In this document: positions 61,736 through 64,000 of the stretch, piece after piece
Position numbering within the stretch: position 1 is the first letter of the stretch
Layout: each line of letters begins with the position of its first letter
Origin: Charina bottae
Taxonomy: Eukaryota; Chordata; Lepidosauria; Squamata; Charinaidae
Direction of reading: 5' to 3'
NCBI GenBank assembly: GCA_023362775.1
Contig: JALMGJ010000020.1
Location: 3,596,001 to 3,660,000, forward strand
DNA length: 64,000 nt
The notes under the pieces: model-generated
What the model was told of the DNA's origin: nothing
The model's database searches: none
Seen by the model: the letters and a program-made list of their open reading frames with translations, nothing else
Position numbers and translations under genes: made by a program

Positions 61736-62640
61736 GTAGGTATCCACCTGCCATGTAGTTTTCTATTTCAGCGTGAGAGCTTTTGTTTTCTGCCTATGTT
61801 TAATACATCGTGACGTGCAAAGCATTATGTTACTGTTCATTCCCACTAAGAATGAATGTGCAAAATTGCAGAATAGTTGGTCCAAGTTTTAGGCTTTTCA
61901 GGGCATCATTTATTCCTTTCCTAATTCTGCTATAAGGTGTTGGAGAAAATGCAAATTGGTCTGCCTTGCTTTAAGGTGAAAATCCTACAATGAAGAACAT
62001 TTTTTTTAAAAAAAAATTAAATATACTCAAGTAATAAGGGATGGTAAATGCAATGAATTTGAAACAGGAGAGGTGCTCTGAAGGGACTTTTGCCATCAGC
62101 CCTTTAAGGTAGCCAATGGCATATGTTGCTTTGATGAAAGACAGTTCAGGAATTCTTGAAATGTCCAGATAAAAGTTAACTATTATTATTTTTTTGGTTT
62201 AAAATAGGTAGCAACAATCCAGATCCTGGCCTCTATCATTGTATTTCCTAATTTTAATCCCCAGTGCAGCTTTAAGATTAGAATTGGGATAGAAGCCAAG
62301 ATCTGGATTGCAGTTTTTAAGTACTGGTTGAAATTAATGTTTGCCCCAGTGGGGCTGATATCCCTGATCAACAAGGATAACTTCCAATTGATGTGGAAGA
62401 TATGCATCAGAGAAAAAATTGACTGTCTATGGCTTCTCCAGTGAAGCAATTCAGAAAATGGGATACGATCAAACAAAATGAATACTGATTCTCGACATGG
62501 GATGGCAGCAAGATATTAGCACGGCACCAAGGAAATATCACTCTTGAAGGCTTACCTTTACTATTAAGCCAACTGAAAAAGAAAAAGGGTGATGGTAGCT
62601 AGAAGCTGAGTAGGCATAAATAGAACATAAAAAATAGATT
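61736..62640. other. Intron after E24, nothing recognised
   Basis: AT-rich start of the intron after E24. No exon continuing from phase 1 and no repeat family was recognised. Confidence 0.4.
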
Positions 62641-63310
62641 AATAGAACATAAAAAATAGATTAATAACACATCCACCGTTCTCTGAGCATTTACTGCTTC
62701 CTGGGTTTTTACTTACTTGCTCTTACTGTGACTCTAACATTCCACCAGAATTTACCTTCCTGTAACTTCAGTCCGTCATTCCCTGCCCCACACTCTGGAA
62801 TGAGAGAGGACAGGTCTTGACCTCCAACCGTTTGACATCCTTTAAGTATATGAAGAGCAATGTCTTATCCTCCCTCAGACATTTTTTCTTGAGGCTGAAG
62901 GGTTGTGCAGCAATCCAGATTTGTAGGGGGAAAGTAATTTAGAGCATCCAAAGGAGGACCTTGATAAACATCTTCTTAAACCCAATGCAAGTTCTCAATC
63001 GATACATAGCTCTACTAAACATACACAGCTTCTCCATTCTCTCTTGGTTTGGTCCTCTGATTATCCCTGTTGCCCTGCTCTGAATTTGTTCCAATTTCTA
63101 TTAATTGTTCTTAAAGTGTGACCAGAACTGGATGCAGTACTGTACTCAGAGTGGAGTCTGACCAAAGCGAAATAAAGAAGAGTGATTATTTCCTATGATT
63201 TGGAAATTATGCTTTTGTTTAATGCAGCCCAAATTTGCATTTGCCTTTTCTTGTGTTCCCATCACTCTCTTGGCTCAGACTGTACTCAGTTTACAATCTA
63301 CTACTACTAT
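62640..63310 (-). mobile_element. Old CR1-type LINE 3' region, antisense
   Basis: The order caggtcttgacctccaaccg, tttaagtatatgaagagcaa, attatccctgttgccctgct, tgaccagaactggatgcagt, atttgccttttcttgtgttc is that of antisense CR1 3' sequence. The last block repeats the one at 17655. It is degraded, with no open frame. Confidence 0.6.
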
Positions 63311-64000
63311 TCTGGTCTTTTTAATACAGTAATACACATGTATTGTGGATAAAATGTTGCAAATGATGCTGGCAACACAAGTCAACAAATGCCAAAAAAT
63401 CTCTTATGTGTAATAATGGCACCCTCCCTCCCTTAAAATGAATTTGGTCATGCATTCCATAGGGCAGAACCCCCTATTTGAGTTCTTTCTTATATAAATA
63501 TTGTTTGCTTCCATTGCAGACAACACCTGACTGCTCTTTCCTATTTTCTGCATCTTTGGTTTTCCAGTATATTGTCTCCTTCAGCATCTATTCATTATCT
63601 ACATATACCATCTTCTTCCAGTTCAACAAGTTCTGGCACCGACGTGCCCTTTTTTATTAACTTAATTCCTGTGTTTCCCTTTAGTTCTAACCACCAAATA
63701 TTTTTAAAGGAGATGCAACCATAGCTATTTAATACTTTCTCACATGACACAGGCTTATGAAAATCAGATATTTTATGTTTCAAGTGAATCCTAGTTATTC
63801 TGTTTAGTATCCATTCCTTTGGAAGTTCAGACCAATTTATGTGGGGCTGCCAGTGAAGTTTCATTAGGCAGAGATAAAACCCACATCTTCTCAGAGACAG
63901 TTTGCACATGATTGTGGCATTATGAGTATATGCCTAGATGGAGACATACTTTTCCCACTGCTGTTCCCCTGCAACTGATACTTGGAGGCATGCTGTCCAC
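63311..64000. other. Intron sequence at window end
   Basis: AT-rich, no exon recognised. The CR1-like wording may continue in part (for example 63490-63560: caacacctgactgctctttc). Confidence 0.35.

Overview
The window is vertebrate nuclear DNA, most likely from a squamate reptile. It carries one large, intron-rich protein gene on the + strand in an AT-rich background packed with interspersed repeats. The repeat set is what points to a squamate: BovB (RTE) LINEs, Sauria-type tRNA-derived SINEs, a second abundant tRNA-derived SINE of about 335 bp, L2/CR1-like LINE 3' ends with AAAT tails, old CR1 copies, and several families of small hAT elements. The species cannot be named by eye.

The gene is ABCA12, the keratinocyte lipid ABC transporter. 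Twenty-four internal coding exons (E1-E24, 1316-61735) can be placed by splice sites, by intron phases that join without a break, and by protein similarity. They give about 1301 codons, roughly half of a transporter of about 2600 residues. E1-E7 encode the large first extracellular domain. E8-E12 encode the membrane helices of the first half. E13-E16 encode a complete first nucleotide-binding domain (Walker A, Q-loop, signature, Walker B, H-loop). E17-E18 encode the following cytoplasmic region. E19-E24 encode the first helix of the second half and much of the second extracellular loop. The gene starts before the window and continues past it; the second nucleotide-binding domain is not here.

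The introns hold the rest. 1481-7319: an old CR1 copy, then a 5'-truncated LINE with a 13-bp target-site duplication. 9460-20811: GC-rich hAT elements, a TA-flanked transposon, a solo LTR, SINEs and CR1 remnants. 36159-39258: an L2-like LINE that begins at the splice donor of E14. 39456-42277: an antisense processed pseudogene of CDIP1, itself split by another L2-like LINE, followed by a decayed second copy of ABCA12 exon E15. 50476-56581: a nearly full-length BovB LINE whose long reading frame is broken by one stop codon, plus GC-rich hAT elements.

No RNA gene, promoter, second functional gene or CRISPR-like locus was found. The most notable items are the decayed exon copy, the split CDIP1 retrocopy, the LINE at a splice donor, the GC-rich hAT family with 8-bp duplications, and a perfect 40-bp inverted repeat. 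Nothing here amounts to an undescribed multi-gene system. LINE and SINE family names rest on remembered consensus features and were not checked by a database search.
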